From: UMGS1002 sp045586785
GTDB taxonomy: Bacteria; Bacillota; Clostridia; Oscillospirales; CAG-272
NCBI GenBank assembly: GCA_045586785.1
Contig: JAZNBA010000043.1
Coordinates: 30,040 to 94,039, forward strand
Reading direction: 5' to 3'
Length of the DNA: 64,000 bases
Below, in pieces: positions 31,696 to 41,915 of this stretch. Numbering within the stretch: position 1 is the first letter of the stretch; each line of letters begins with the position of its first letter. Made by a program: the position numbers and the translations under genes. The notes below the pieces were generated by a model. That model was not told the DNA's origin, did no database searches, and worked only from the letters and a program-made list of their open reading frames with translations.

Positions 31696-34074
31696 CCCTC
31701 TCGAAACACCGCAATATCTACCGGATTTTATAGTATTAGAGAAAAACGGCAAATTTTTATCATGAGAAATTGATACGGTCGAAGGCACGCTACGCCATAC
31801 ATATTGAGCATCGTCTACATATACTTGTGTCGGAAAATCTCTATACACCTTTATCAATCCTACTTTATCAATGCTGTCTACCAGACAATCATTACACGCC
31901 ACTCCACCGGTTATTTTATTATAATTAACAGTGACATGGCAATCGCAGTATTCATGCGGCTCAGTACCTGATTCAAAATAGCACCAGACCCCTCTATTCC
32001 CTCTCGCATCTATTCGACAAGAAGACGTAAGAAGCTTTCCCGAATCCGCGCAACACCGCACTTTTATGATATTCCCATCAATTTCAAAGTCTTCATCAGC
32101 ATAAAAATACTTATTGTGCAAAATCGTCATAACTTCATCCCACACTGTAATACACGGGTTGCCTTCTATTTCATCCATTGATTCAGGATATTCATATCCA
32201 CACCAAACACCACCTATAAAATACGGAGTATACCCTATAAACCATTTATCGCAATTATCCTGTGTAGTTCCGGTTTTGCCGGCAACTGCTGTTTTTTTAT
32301 CAAGTGTGATATCTTGCGCTGTTCCTGATGAAACTACATTTTCAAGCATTAATGTCATAATATCCGCAGTAGCTGAAGATATAACGCGTTCACCGCTTCG
32401 CTCGCAATTCAGCAATATATGTCCTTGAGAATCGGTAACTTTATAGTACGATCTCATTGAATTATATATCCCACCATTAGAAAAAATCGAGTATGCACCT
32501 GTCATCTCGCGAACCGTCACTCCGTAATTTTGCTGCCCCAGTGCCAATGATGCTACTCCCATATCGGTTATAACATTTCCGTTTTCTAAAACACGCTCTG
32601 AAATTAAACTTTTCATGTTTAACTTATTGTACACAAAATCAAACGACTCGTTCACGCCAACGTCTTCCAATACTTTTACAGCCACTGTATTCACAGAATG
32701 CTTTATGGCATCGGTTACATTGGTAAGACCTCTGTATTTTGATGGCGAATTTTGAGGCCATAATATATATTTATCATTCTTCATTTTAAATTCAACAGGC
32801 ACATCGTCATAAACCGATGCACTTGTAATAATACCGTTATCCAATGCAGGAGCGTAGACGGAAACAGGCTTTATCACCGAGCCTGACGGACGCTTTGTCT
32901 GCGTTGCATAATTTTGTATTCGATTGGCTGTCTTTTCTCCTATTGCCCCGGCGACCCCCAATATATCACCTGTATAAGGATCAATAATGATCATGGAAGA
33001 TTGAAAATTACGATCTCCACCTGTAACCGGAAAGTTTGAAGTATTTTCATAATACTCTTCAACAGTACGTTGCACGTCAATATCCATAGCTGTATATATA
33101 CGCAAGCCGCCGGAATACACCAACATTGCGGCAGCTGCGGGTGTATAGCCGTATTGCTGACACAAATCTGTTATGACATCCTCTACAACCATATCCGTAT
33201 ACCAAGAATTTACCTGATTCTTCATGTTATATTGGGTCATATCAAGCTTCAGCGGCATATTGTAAACTGAAAGATACTCCTCCTCATTTATATATCCCTG
33301 CTCCAACATCTGCGTTAATATAATATCTCGGCGCTGCGCATTGTTCTCTGGATGATTTGCAGGATCATAATAAGAAGGATTGTTGGTTATTGCCGCCACA
33401 GCAGCACATTCAATCAAGGTCAGCTCCGACACATCTTTTGAAAAATACGTATTAGCCGCCGCTTGTACACCTATACATCCGTGCGATAAATTTATTACAT
33501 TCATGTACAATTCAATTATTTCATTTTTGGATAACTTTGTTTCCAAGTCCTGGGCCCATATGATCTCTTGCATTTTTCGTTCCTTAGAGTATTGCCGTTC
33601 ACCGGTAATGTTTTTTATAAGCTGTTGCGTAATGGTGGACCCACCAAAGCCGGCTTCGTCTTTTTTTAAATAGTTTAGCAACGCATGTACGGTCCTGCGC
33701 CAATCAACTCCATCGTGCTCCCAAAATCGCTTATCTTCGATTGCCACAAAAGCGTCAACAAGATCTTGCGGTACAGCACAATAATCCACGTAAATACAAC
33801 TATCTGAACCATACAACTGCTCTTCTGAGAGCTCTATGGCTTCTCCTATACAATTTTGTCTGTCTATCATCTCATAATAATATATTTTGGTTGCACCACT
33901 GTGCGCTGCTTTTGTAAATATATCAATATCAATTTTATTTTCATAACGATACATAATATGAAATGAAGCTAAAACGCCAAATATCAAAACAAATAAAAAA
34001 ATCATTGAGCAGATAACGGCTAATACGGAAACCGTTATTTTTGAGTGCCTTGAGCTGAAAATTTTTTCAATCAT
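31651..34074 (-). CDS. Class A penicillin-binding protein (PBP1A-like)
   Basis: An 807-residue bifunctional murein synthase. One N-terminal membrane anchor is followed by the GT51 glycosyltransferase (EDKRFWEHDGVDW near 111, GGSTITQQL, KNEIIELYMN) and the transpeptidase with SxxK at PSGSVIKP (about 395), SVN (about 458) and KTGTT (about 600). It polymerises and cross-links peptidoglycan outside the membrane. A Cys-rich C-terminal segment follows (CCADSGK, CHVTVNY, CNDC). The last 15-20 residues are read from sequence at or beyond the foreign-DNA border, so the native C-terminus may have been lost or altered. Confidence 0.92.
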   Translation of the reverse strand: MIEKIFSSRHSKITVSVLAVICSMIFLFVLIFGVLASFHIMYRYENKIDIDIFTKAAHSGATKIYYYEMIDRQNCIGEAIELSEEQLYGSDSCIYVDYCAVPQDLVDAFVAIEDKRFWEHDGVDWRRTVHALLNYLKKDEAGFGGSTITQQLIKNITGERQYSKERKMQEIIWAQDLETKLSKNEIIELYMNVINLSHGCIGVQAAANTYFSKDVSELTLIECAAVAAITNNPSYYDPANHPENNAQRRDIILTQMLEQGYINEEEYLSVYNMPLKLDMTQYNMKNQVNSWYTDMVVEDVITDLCQQYGYTPAAAAMLVYSGGLRIYTAMDIDVQRTVEEYYENTSNFPVTGGDRNFQSSMIIIDPYTGDILGVAGAIGEKTANRIQNYATQTKRPSGSVIKPVSVYAPALDNGIITSASVYDDVPVEFKMKNDKYILWPQNSPSKYRGLTNVTDAIKHSVNTVAVKVLEDVGVNESFDFVYNKLNMKSLISERVLENGNVITDMGVASLALGQQNYGVTVREMTGAYSIFSNGGIYNSMRSYYKVTDSQGHILLNCERSGERVISSATADIMTLMLENVVSSGTAQDITLDKKTAVAGKTGTTQDNCDKWFIGYTPYFIGGVWCGYEYPESMDEIEGNPCITVWDEVMTILHNKYFYADEDFEIDGNIIKVRCCADSGKLLTSSCRIDARGNRGVWCYFESGTEPHEYCDCHVTVNYNKITGGVACNDCLVDSIDKVGLIKVYRDFPTQVYVDDAQYVWRSVPSTVSISHDKNLPFFSNTIKSGRYCGVSRGSTQFNSGCRAEHWE

Positions 34075-34188
34075 ATCATTATCTCTCCGCCATTATTAAT
34101 TATGTCCATTATTGACTTGTTTTTCGAATATGTAACATTTACAAAGCAAATAATAATAATAAAAAATATTCAGGAGGCATTACAATAC

Positions 34189-34569
34189 ATGGAAAACAAA
34201 AATCCTCAGATTACAATATGGACAATAATATCCGTAACAACAGTTATTTTGTGCTCTGTGACTTTTATACTGTCATTAAGTTTAAGCAAAAAAGTAAACA
34301 AGCTGCAAGCCGAATCGGAAGAAATGGAATTGAAAGTAGCAAAAATCTCAGAAATCAGTTCTGAAGTTACGGAAAACACCGATGTAGCGTTTGTACTAAA
34401 AAATCACAACGGCGTTATTGGCGTGTTTGATCAATTCGGAGTTTTAACCGATATAATTAATGTAGATATAAAAAGCCTGCCCGAGCGGGACAGGTCCATG
34501 CTCGAAGCAGGCATATGGGCACGCTCTCGTCAAGAGCTGGCCTCTCTTATTGAAGACTATACCGGTTAA
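34189..34569 (+). CDS. Membrane-anchored protein with BofC C-terminal-like domain
   Basis: A 126-residue protein from the ATG at 34189 (AGGAGG upstream). Residues about 10-32 are a transmembrane helix, followed by a short coiled coil. The C-terminal part, FVLKNHNGVIGVFDQFGV ... LPERDRSMLEAGI ... ELASLIEDY, matches the pattern of the BofC C-terminal domain known from a forespore regulator of SpoIVB. Its stop overlaps the dnaE stop by 4 bases in convergent orientation. A role in sporulation is possible but not shown. Confidence 0.7.
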   Translation: MENKNPQITIWTIISVTTVILCSVTFILSLSLSKKVNKLQAESEEMELKVAKISEISSEVTENTDVAFVLKNHNGVIGVFDQFGVLTDIINVDIKSLPERDRSMLEAGIWARSRQELASLIEDYTG

Positions 34570-37500
34570 TTTTTAAACACTGCATTTCCACTGCCAACTA
34601 CAGATACAAATTCTTGCATCAAAAATTCGCTTAGTGCGACACCCACGCTGTGTGTATGATATTCTTTGGAAGAATTATCATAAAACGTAACCGGCACAGT
34701 TCCTTCAAATATTTCTATCAAGTTAAGACATTTCTTATACTCGACAGACGATCTCATATCCGGCACTCTCAAAAACAATCTCGGTTGCTTTGCAACCGGT
34801 GCTTGCTTTGAGGGGGTCGGATCTTTTTTATTTGAATCACCGCAACTTTCCGCAGTAACACTTTTATGCGTTTCCTTGAACTTTGCGTTTTCTATCAAAG
34901 CCGCTATATTCGAAGCTATAACGCGAACCTGCTCGCCATCTCGTATTTGCACACGTCCTTCAATGTACAGCGGACTATCAGGATAAATAACTTGCTGACA
35001 TTTTTGATACAACGAAGGAAATATAATACATTCTATAGAACCATATCTGTCCTCAAGTGTTACAAATGCCATACACTCATCTTTTTTGGTCATTTTACGT
35101 GTCATTTCTGAAATAATACCCGCTATTCTGACTTTTTTTCCATCTTCCAAAGCATTATGGTCTACATCTTCCATTTGAACAAGTTCTGACAAAGGAAGTG
35201 TATTGAGCGAATTTATACATTTTGTATAGCTGTCGAGCAAGTGTCCCGAGAAATACATACCGGAGCTTTCTTTTTCAAGAATCAGTAATTCTCGCAACGA
35301 ATATTCCGGTATACTCGGATATTTGAATCCAACATTTCGATCGTTATCCTGAATAGTACTGAACATATCCAACTGTCCCGAAATGTTCTTGCGCCGCTTA
35401 TCGGCAACAGAATCCATAACTGCTTCATATGATGCAACAAGACAGCTTCTCGGCACACCGAGGCCATCAAAAGCACCTACCTTAACAAGCGCTTCAAGCT
35501 GACGTTTGTTAAGTGCGCAATCAGACATACGCGAAACAAAATCTTCAAATGATGAGAATTCACCATGAGAGCGTTCGGAAACAATAGCTTCAGCGAATTG
35601 CCTGCTTATATTCTTCAGGCCCAACAATCCAAATAATATGTCATTTCCGTTAACACAAAAATCAGCGGAACAGGTATTTATATTTGGCGGAAGTATACGT
35701 ATTCCGCGTTTTGTACACTCGGATATATAACCGGCCATCTTAGGGGCACTTCCCATAACAGAGTTCAATAATGCCGCAAAAAACTCGCGAGGATAATGTG
35801 CTTTTAAATACGCGGTACGATACGATATAATGGAATACGCTGCGGCGTGACCTTTTTTAAACGCATAATTAGCAAAGCTTATCATGCTATCAAACAATTT
35901 ATTGGCTATTTCATTATCAACACCGCGATTTGCCGCCCCCTCGACAAAATCAGCGCGTTCCGCCTCCATCACGTCCCATTTCTTTTTTGACATAGCTCTA
36001 CGAACAATATCAGCATGTCCATAGGTATATCCTGCAAGTTCTCTGAAAATACTCAATACCTGCTCTTGATATATAATACAGCCATACGTAGGAGACAATA
36101 TCGACTCAAGGATTGGATGTTCATATTTTATTTTTGACGGATCCTGTCTGCACTCTATATATTGAGGAATAGAGTCCATTGGACCGGGCCTGTATAGTGA
36201 AAGCGCCGCAAATATATCATCTATTTTGGTTGGATGCAAGGACATAAGCATCTGACGCATCCCAGTGGATTCAAGCTGAAATACACCTGATGTATTACCC
36301 GCCGAAATAAGTTCATAAGTATCAAGATCATCGAGCTCTATACGTGAAATATCAAACTCCGGATCAGAACATTTTATTTGTTTTTCTGCATCATCGATTA
36401 TGGTCAAATATCTCAAGCCCAAAAAGTCAAACTTCAAAAGCCCCAACTGAGATATTGTATCCATATCATATTGCGTAATTACAACACCGTTACTCGTAGA
36501 TTGAGGTACATATTGCATAACCGGATCATCGGTTATAACTATTCCCGCGGCATGCACAGACACATTTCTCGGCATTCCTTCAATAGCTTTCGCTGTATCG
36601 ATCAATCTGCGTGTACTATCGGACGATTCATATAAAGCCTTGAGATCCGGCAATGCCAAGGCATCTTCTATTGTTATATTAAGCTCTTGAGGAATTGCTC
36701 GTGCGACAACATCTACATCTGAATATGCCATTCCCATAGCTCGTCCTACATCTCTGACAGCCGCTCGAGCTGCAAGAGTACCGAAAGTTATGATTTGAGA
36801 CACATGGTCCGACCCATATCTCTCCGCAACATAATCTATAACCTCACCGCGCCGATTATAGCAAAAATCAATATCAATATCCGGCATACTGATGCGTTCA
36901 GGGTTGAGGAATATCTCAAACAGCAATCCAAAATATATTGGATCGATATCCGTTATACCCAAGCAATATGCAACCAAACTTCCCGCCCCCGAACCGCGTC
37001 CGGGACCAACAGGTATATCCTTGCTTTTTGCATAGTTAACATAATCCTGAACTATCAAAAAATAATCCGAATACCCCATATCATTAATCACAGATAGCTC
37101 ATATTCAAGTCTATTTAAATATATATTCTCGTTATTGTGATATGTTATATTTCCATCATTCACGCGACGTTCAAGTCCTGCATATGCCATGTCTCTGAGA
37201 AGATCAGATGGTTTTATACCGCCGGTGCACGGATATTTAGGCAAAAATATCTTATCAAAACTAAAATTAAAATTACAGCGTTCAGCTATTTTAACCGTAT
37301 TCTCGATTGCTCCCGAATACTTACCGAACAGCATTCTCATTTCGTCTGTTGTTTTATAATAATACTCATCGCCTTCAAACCCGATCGGCCGACCGTCTGA
37401 AATGACACTGTTGGTCTGAATACACATCAAAATAGCCTGCGTATCAGCATCACGGCGACGAAGATAGTGACAGTCATTGGTGGCAACCATTGGAATTTCA

Positions 37501-38090
37501 CATTCTTCAGCCAAAGAAACCAACTCCGGAAGTATTTGAAGCTGTTCGGGCAAACCGTGATTTTGAAGCTCAATAAAAAAATTATCCTGTCCAAAAATAT
37601 CGCGCAACTCCATAGCTGCCGCACGTGCGCCTGCCCTGTCGCCCTTAGAAAGCGCACGCGGAATTTTGCCTGCCAGACATCCAGAAAGCGCGATCAGTCC
37701 TTCCGAATGTTCCCGAAGCAACGCCATATCAATACGAGGCTTGGAATAAAATCCCTCTGTAAATCCCTTTGATGCCAAGCAAATAAGATTTTTATATCCT
37801 TGCTCATTTTTACATAACAGAACCAAGTGATTATACCTATTAAGCTGTGCACTATTTTTGGAAAAACGAGATTCTGCAGCGACATAAACCTCACAGCCGA
37901 TGATAGGCTTTATTTTTTCTTTTTTACACGCATTATAAAATGCAACAGCACCGTACATAACTCCATGATCGGTTATCGCAACAGCATCATGCCCGCACTC
38001 CTTGGCCCGTTTGGGAATATCGGATATACGACAAGCACCATCAAGCAAACTATATTCACTATGCAAATGAAGATGTACAAAATCTCCCAT
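34566..38090 (-). CDS. dnaE: DNA polymerase III alpha subunit DnaE
   Basis: A 1174-residue C-family polymerase. The PHP domain (HLHLHSEYSLLDGA, ITDHGVMYG) is at the N-terminus. The palm carries PDIDIDFCYNRR with catalytic Asp residues (about 400), then GPMDSIPQYI and KKGHAAAYSIISYRTAYLKAHYP, and an OB domain (KVRIAGIISEM) is near residue 985. It lacks the inserted exonuclease of PolC, so it is the DnaE type; a PolC elsewhere is expected for this phylum. It starts 17 bp downstream of the whiA stop. Confidence 0.96.
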   Translation of the reverse strand: MGDFVHLHLHSEYSLLDGACRISDIPKRAKECGHDAVAITDHGVMYGAVAFYNACKKEKIKPIIGCEVYVAAESRFSKNSAQLNRYNHLVLLCKNEQGYKNLICLASKGFTEGFYSKPRIDMALLREHSEGLIALSGCLAGKIPRALSKGDRAGARAAAMELRDIFGQDNFFIELQNHGLPEQLQILPELVSLAEECEIPMVATNDCHYLRRRDADTQAILMCIQTNSVISDGRPIGFEGDEYYYKTTDEMRMLFGKYSGAIENTVKIAERCNFNFSFDKIFLPKYPCTGGIKPSDLLRDMAYAGLERRVNDGNITYHNNENIYLNRLEYELSVINDMGYSDYFLIVQDYVNYAKSKDIPVGPGRGSGAGSLVAYCLGITDIDPIYFGLLFEIFLNPERISMPDIDIDFCYNRRGEVIDYVAERYGSDHVSQIITFGTLAARAAVRDVGRAMGMAYSDVDVVARAIPQELNITIEDALALPDLKALYESSDSTRRLIDTAKAIEGMPRNVSVHAAGIVITDDPVMQYVPQSTSNGVVITQYDMDTISQLGLLKFDFLGLRYLTIIDDAEKQIKCSDPEFDISRIELDDLDTYELISAGNTSGVFQLESTGMRQMLMSLHPTKIDDIFAALSLYRPGPMDSIPQYIECRQDPSKIKYEHPILESILSPTYGCIIYQEQVLSIFRELAGYTYGHADIVRRAMSKKKWDVMEAERADFVEGAANRGVDNEIANKLFDSMISFANYAFKKGHAAAYSIISYRTAYLKAHYPREFFAALLNSVMGSAPKMAGYISECTKRGIRILPPNINTCSADFCVNGNDILFGLLGLKNISRQFAEAIVSERSHGEFSSFEDFVSRMSDCALNKRQLEALVKVGAFDGLGVPRSCLVASYEAVMDSVADKRRKNISGQLDMFSTIQDNDRNVGFKYPSIPEYSLRELLILEKESSGMYFSGHLLDSYTKCINSLNTLPLSELVQMEDVDHNALEDGKKVRIAGIISEMTRKMTKKDECMAFVTLEDRYGSIECIIFPSLYQKCQQVIYPDSPLYIEGRVQIRDGEQVRVIASNIAALIENAKFKETHKSVTAESCGDSNKKDPTPSKQAPVAKQPRLFLRVPDMRSSVEYKKCLNLIEIFEGTVPVTFYDNSSKEYHTHSVGVALSEFLMQEFVSVVGSGNAVFKN

Positions 38091-38107
38091 AGCGGGCTCC
38101 TTTCAAA

Positions 38108-38980
38108 TCACTTAATAATTATTTTACTCGCCTCTTCTGAAATTTTTGCCAATCTGTGATTCAGACCGGATTTCGATATAGCCGGAGTGTGCAAAGATGC
38201 CAATTCAGCAAGCGATACATCCATATGCTCCAAACGCAATCGAGCGGTTTGCTGTATATCCGGCGGCAATGCTTCAAATCGTCCCGCCTTTATCAGCAGC
38301 TCTATTTCCGATACTTGTCTGCGCGCAGTTTCAACAGACTTGGATATATTCTTCGCCACACAGTTAGTAGCTCTATTTTCAGAATTACGAATGTCTCGCT
38401 CTATTTTACAATTCATAACGTGAAACGCAGAATTGTTGGCACCGATCAAGACCAGCAACGCTTCAATAGCCTCACTTCTTTTATAATATAATCCTACACC
38501 CTTAGACCTGTTTATTATTTTGGGTTGACATTCCATTTCGGATAATATTAAAAAAACATTTTTGGCTATCACGGCGTCATTCAACACGAGCTCAGCATGA
38601 TAGCAAGACGAAGGATCACTGACAGACCCCGACGCAATAAATACACCTCTGATAAATGCAGCCATACAGTTAGAGCACTTAAACAACTCATGCACATCAC
38701 TGTACTCATATTTTGAGGCATCAATATCAAATTTAAATCTGTACGTTACTCGCCCTCTGATAGAGCTGTATTCGCAAACAGCGGTCGTTTTGTATTTTTC
38801 GCGAATTAACTTGGAAATAAAATCCTCAATATTTTTATTTTCGGAAACAATAATTAGCTCGCGCCGGTCTCCGTCTTTCAACGAGCAAAATTCAAGTCCT
38901 GCAGCAAGCGCTTTTCTGCAACAGGAGCTTTTGGGATAAATTGCTATAAGTTCATTTTTAATATCTGAGGTAAAAGACAT
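38108..38980 (-). CDS. whiA: DNA-binding protein WhiA
   Basis: A 290-residue WhiA. An N-terminal LAGLIDADG-like fold (MSFTSDIKNEL, CCRKALAAGL, AFIRGVFIASGSV) joins a C-terminal helix-turn-helix with LRLEHMDVSLAELA and ISKSGLNHRLAKI. It influences chromosome segregation and division in Bacillota. Its ATG shares a base with the murB stop (TAATG). The usual rapZ and yvcK neighbours are absent. Confidence 0.95.
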   Translation of the reverse strand: MSFTSDIKNELIAIYPKSSCCRKALAAGLEFCSLKDGDRRELIIVSENKNIEDFISKLIREKYKTTAVCEYSSIRGRVTYRFKFDIDASKYEYSDVHELFKCSNCMAAFIRGVFIASGSVSDPSSCYHAELVLNDAVIAKNVFLILSEMECQPKIINRSKGVGLYYKRSEAIEALLVLIGANNSAFHVMNCKIERDIRNSENRATNCVAKNISKSVETARRQVSEIELLIKAGRFEALPPDIQQTARLRLEHMDVSLAELASLHTPAISKSGLNHRLAKISEEASKIIIK

Positions 38981-39882
38981 TATCGTATATACCTTATCTC
39001 ACATTCCGGTTCAAAACCGTATTTTTTTAATATTATTTTTTGAATATGTGCTATCAATTCAAGCACATCATTTGATGTAGCCTCTCCGCAGTTGACAATA
39101 AATCCGGCATGCTTTTCAGAAATTTGAGCACCGCCGATACGATACCCTTTAAGGCCACAATCATCAATAATTTTGCTTACCGCATATTGCTCGTGTCTTT
39201 TAAATATGCTACCCGCATTAGGCTTATCCAAGGGTTGCTTTGCCTCGCGATTTTGTTTATTTTGCATCATAGCTTTTTTTATGGAATCCACATCACCATA
39301 TGCAAGGTCAAGTGTAGCCGATAATATTATCAACTCATCTTTTTGCATGAAAGCGCTGTGACGATACGACATATCAAGCTCATCACGATTTAATTCAACA
39401 ACTCTTCCGCTATTGATGTCATAACACTCCACACTGTCAATTACAGCAGCAATTTCAGATCCGTACGCTCCGGCGTTCATAAATACCGCGCCGCCACAAC
39501 TGCCGGGAATTCCATATGCAAATTCCAAGCCGGTCAATTGGTTTTTCATGGCCATAATAGACATTCCAATAAAAGAGGCGCCGCATTCTGCCCGCATAAC
39601 GGTGCCCTCAACGGCCACCTCACGCATATTGGTCGTAGATATAACAACACCGTCATATCCACTATCGTCAAACAATATATTACTTCCGTTTCCGATAACA
39701 ACAAATTTTATATCATATCTCCGAACAGCGTTCAGCACTGCTATCATTTCTTCTTTTTGTCGAGGAAGCACTGTCAGCGCAGCAGGTCCGCCTATTTGAA
39801 AAGATGAGCGCGAAGATAACAATTCATTAGTCTTGCACTCGACGCCAATGCCCAAGATTTCGGACTCAAATTTGTAAATCAT
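38980..39882 (-). CDS. murB: UDP-N-acetylenolpyruvoylglucosamine reductase MurB
   Basis: A 300-residue type II MurB. The FAD-binding part has SSFQIGGPA, VIGNGSNILFDD and GLEFAYGIPGSCGGAVFMNAGAYG, and the C-terminal part has PNAGSIFKRHE and AGFIVNCGEAT with the catalytic Ser and Glu region. It makes UDP-MurNAc for peptidoglycan. The ATG at 39882 fits family starts but has only a weak ribosome binding site; an in-frame TTG at 39921 would overlap the HAD gene by 17 bases. It is coupled to whiA. Confidence 0.95.
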   Translation of the reverse strand: MIYKFESEILGIGVECKTNELLSSRSSFQIGGPAALTVLPRQKEEMIAVLNAVRRYDIKFVVIGNGSNILFDDSGYDGVVISTTNMREVAVEGTVMRAECGASFIGMSIMAMKNQLTGLEFAYGIPGSCGGAVFMNAGAYGSEIAAVIDSVECYDINSGRVVELNRDELDMSYRHSAFMQKDELIILSATLDLAYGDVDSIKKAMMQNKQNREAKQPLDKPNAGSIFKRHEQYAVSKIIDDCGLKGYRIGGAQISEKHAGFIVNCGEATSNDVLELIAHIQKIILKKYGFEPECEIRYIR

Positions 39883-39904
39883 ATTATACACACACTCAAA
39901 ATAA

Positions 39905-40588
39905 TTATTTTGTGATCTCAATTAACATTTCAAGATCATCTATAATATAGTCGATATCAATATTCTGCGGTATCGGCTTGTGCTTAGGGTTAAACCAACA
40001 AACAGGTATTCCGGCATCAATTCCGCCGCGGATATCCGACGTCAATGAGTCACCTATAACCAATGTATGTTTAGAGCAAAAATCCGGAATTGCTTTTTTC
40101 ACCGCCTCGAAATATTTAGGAGAAGGTTTGTCGCAGCCGATTTCTTCCGATATAAAAATCCGAGAAAAAAGAGGATATATCGGAGAATTATAGATCCTCC
40201 CCTCCTGTATCATCTTGAAGCCGTTGGTTATAATATAAAGCCGACATTTTGATGCCAACTTTGTACACACTTCAAAAGCATTTCCCAACAAATGAGATTG
40301 CTTTGAAAGTTCGTTTTCATATGTACGCGCTACCTTTGTTGCATCGTAATCAACGCCCAACGCAGATGCCAACTCCTCAAATCGACGCACCTTAAGCACA
40401 TCACGCTCTATCTCTTTTCTCTCAAGTTTTTTCCACAACGCGTCGTTCAGTTTGGAATAAATAGATATAGTATCATCGTCAGCGATAATGCCAAAGTGAG
40501 CCATAGCTGAAATAAACGCATCGTGTTCCGCGAGTTCAAAGTCAAGCAATGTGCCATCTGCATCAAAAAGAAGAGTATCGTATTTCAT
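39905..40588 (-). CDS. HAD-family hydrolase (YjjG-type nucleotidase)
   Basis: A 227-residue HAD phosphatase. Motif I is FDADGTLLDF (nucleophile Asp at about residue 8), motif II ITNGF, and motif III/IV EIGCDKPSPKYF and VIGDSLTSDIRGG. A helical C1 cap follows motif I. The layout is that of YjjG/YfnB enzymes, which remove phosphate from non-canonical pyrimidine nucleotides. The ATG at 40588 has GGAGGATG upstream. It heads the HAD-murB-whiA-dnaE run. Confidence 0.85.
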   Translation of the reverse strand: MKYDTLLFDADGTLLDFELAEHDAFISAMAHFGIIADDDTISIYSKLNDALWKKLERKEIERDVLKVRRFEELASALGVDYDATKVARTYENELSKQSHLLGNAFEVCTKLASKCRLYIITNGFKMIQEGRIYNSPIYPLFSRIFISEEIGCDKPSPKYFEAVKKAIPDFCSKHTLVIGDSLTSDIRGGIDAGIPVCWFNPKHKPIPQNIDIDYIIDDLEMLIEITK

Positions 40589-40680
40589 ATGCCAATCATC
40601 CTCCAGCGGCGTACTGACCTTATTATACAATATTCTTTTTTAATTTTCAACAGTTTATTTTACAAAACATCAAACAACTC

Positions 40681-40709
40681 TTGCAAATATTTAAAATATA
40701 TAGTATAAT
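40681..40709 (+). promoter_or_regulatory. Sigma-A promoter of the coaE operon
   Basis: TTGCAA, a 17-bp spacer and TATAAT, about 35 bp upstream of coaE. It is the only clear promoter ahead of the plus-strand run 40.7-49.3 kb. Confidence 0.7.
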
Positions 40710-40744
40710 ATTATATTGAAGTAGTATTTTATTGAGGTATTCCA

Positions 40745-41344
40745 ATGAAAGTGATCGGTTTGACCGGCCCCAGCGGCGTCGGAAAAGGTTGGGTATGCAA
40801 TTATTTAGCGCAATTCAACATCCCATCAATAGATACAGACGCGGTGTATCACGAATTATTGATTCCGCCGTCTCAGTGTCTGGATGAATTGGTAATGACC
40901 TTTGGGCAACAAATTTTAAACGACGGCAAACTTGACCGTGCGACACTTGCGACAATAGTTTTTTCTGACCCGCAAAAATTAAAGCTACTCAATACCATTA
41001 CTCACAAATATATTCTCGCTCAAACCGATGTGTTACTGAATACGTACCGTCGGGAGGGACGCCCCGCCGCAATCGTTGATGCTCCTGCATTATTTGAATC
41101 GGAGTATGATACAAACTGTGACTTCGTGATTACAGTCCTCGCCGACAAAGAATTGCGTCTCAAGCGCATTATAAAACGAGATGGGCTCTCAAAACAGGCC
41201 GCCGAAAAACGCCTGAACGCACAAAAGGCCGATGAATTTTACGCATCTCGCGCCAAATACACAGTTATTAATAACGGCAATGACTCATTGTTAAGCCGGG
41301 ATCTTTTGTCCATTCTGAAAAAGGAAGGGATTGTTACTTGTTAA
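40745..41344 (+). CDS. coaE: Dephospho-CoA kinase
   Basis: A 199-residue P-loop kinase: GLTGPSGVGKG at residues 5-15, the IDTDAVYHEL substrate segment, VDAPALFESEYD, and a LID-like RIIKRDGLSKQAAEKR. It performs the last step of coenzyme A synthesis. The fourth P-loop-flanking residues are slightly unusual (GPSG rather than GGIG). The lytic transglycosylase gene starts inside its last codons. Confidence 0.93.
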   Translation: MKVIGLTGPSGVGKGWVCNYLAQFNIPSIDTDAVYHELLIPPSQCLDELVMTFGQQILNDGKLDRATLATIVFSDPQKLKLLNTITHKYILAQTDVLLNTYRREGRPAAIVDAPALFESEYDTNCDFVITVLADKELRLKRIIKRDGLSKQAAEKRLNAQKADEFYASRAKYTVINNGNDSLLSRDLLSILKKEGIVTC

Positions 41345-41913
41345 ACAAAAAGCAAAAATATGTTATTGTAGTTATTCTACTGATAATCGTTTCCTTAACA
41401 ACAGGGTTCTTATATCAACAATTATACAGTGTCATACAAAAAGAAAGATATCCGATAAAGTTCAGCCAATACGTTTCTCAAGCCTCTCGAGAATTTGATG
41501 TGCCCGAGCCTATAATTTATGCCACCATAAAAACCGAAAGCAACTTTGTACACAATGCAGAATCATCTGCAGGAGCACGGGGGTTGATGCAACTTATGCC
41601 TTCAACATTTGAATGGCTGACAACCTCGGTTTTGAAAGAACATTTACCGCCGGAAGACATAACAGACCCCCAAACCAACATTCGTTATGGAACATACATG
41701 TTATCCTGGCTCTATAATCTGCTCGGCGATTGGGAAACAGTATTCGCGGCATATAATGCGGGAATAGGTAATGTTAATTCATGGCTCGAAAACGAGCAAT
41801 ACTCAAAAAACGGCAAATTAACAAATATTCCGTTTGCAGAAACACGGGAATATGTTAAACGCCAGCTTTCAAATATAAAAAAATATGAAAATTTGTATTA
41901 TACAGGAGATTGA
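41338..41913 (+). CDS. Membrane-anchored lytic transglycosylase (SLT domain)
   Basis: A 191-residue protein starting with TTG (AAGGAAGGGA upstream). Residues 7-27 are a membrane anchor. The SLT fold has the catalytic Glu in TIKTESNF (about residue 57), then AGARGLMQLMPSTFEWL and VFAAYNAGIGNV. It cleaves peptidoglycan between MurNAc and GlcNAc. It overlaps coaE by 7 bases, so the two are translationally coupled. Confidence 0.92.
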   Translation: MLNKKQKYVIVVILLIIVSLTTGFLYQQLYSVIQKERYPIKFSQYVSQASREFDVPEPIIYATIKTESNFVHNAESSAGARGLMQLMPSTFEWLTTSVLKEHLPPEDITDPQTNIRYGTYMLSWLYNLLGDWETVFAAYNAGIGNVNSWLENEQYSKNGKLTNIPFAETREYVKRQLSNIKKYENLYYTGD

Positions 41914-41915
41914 TC

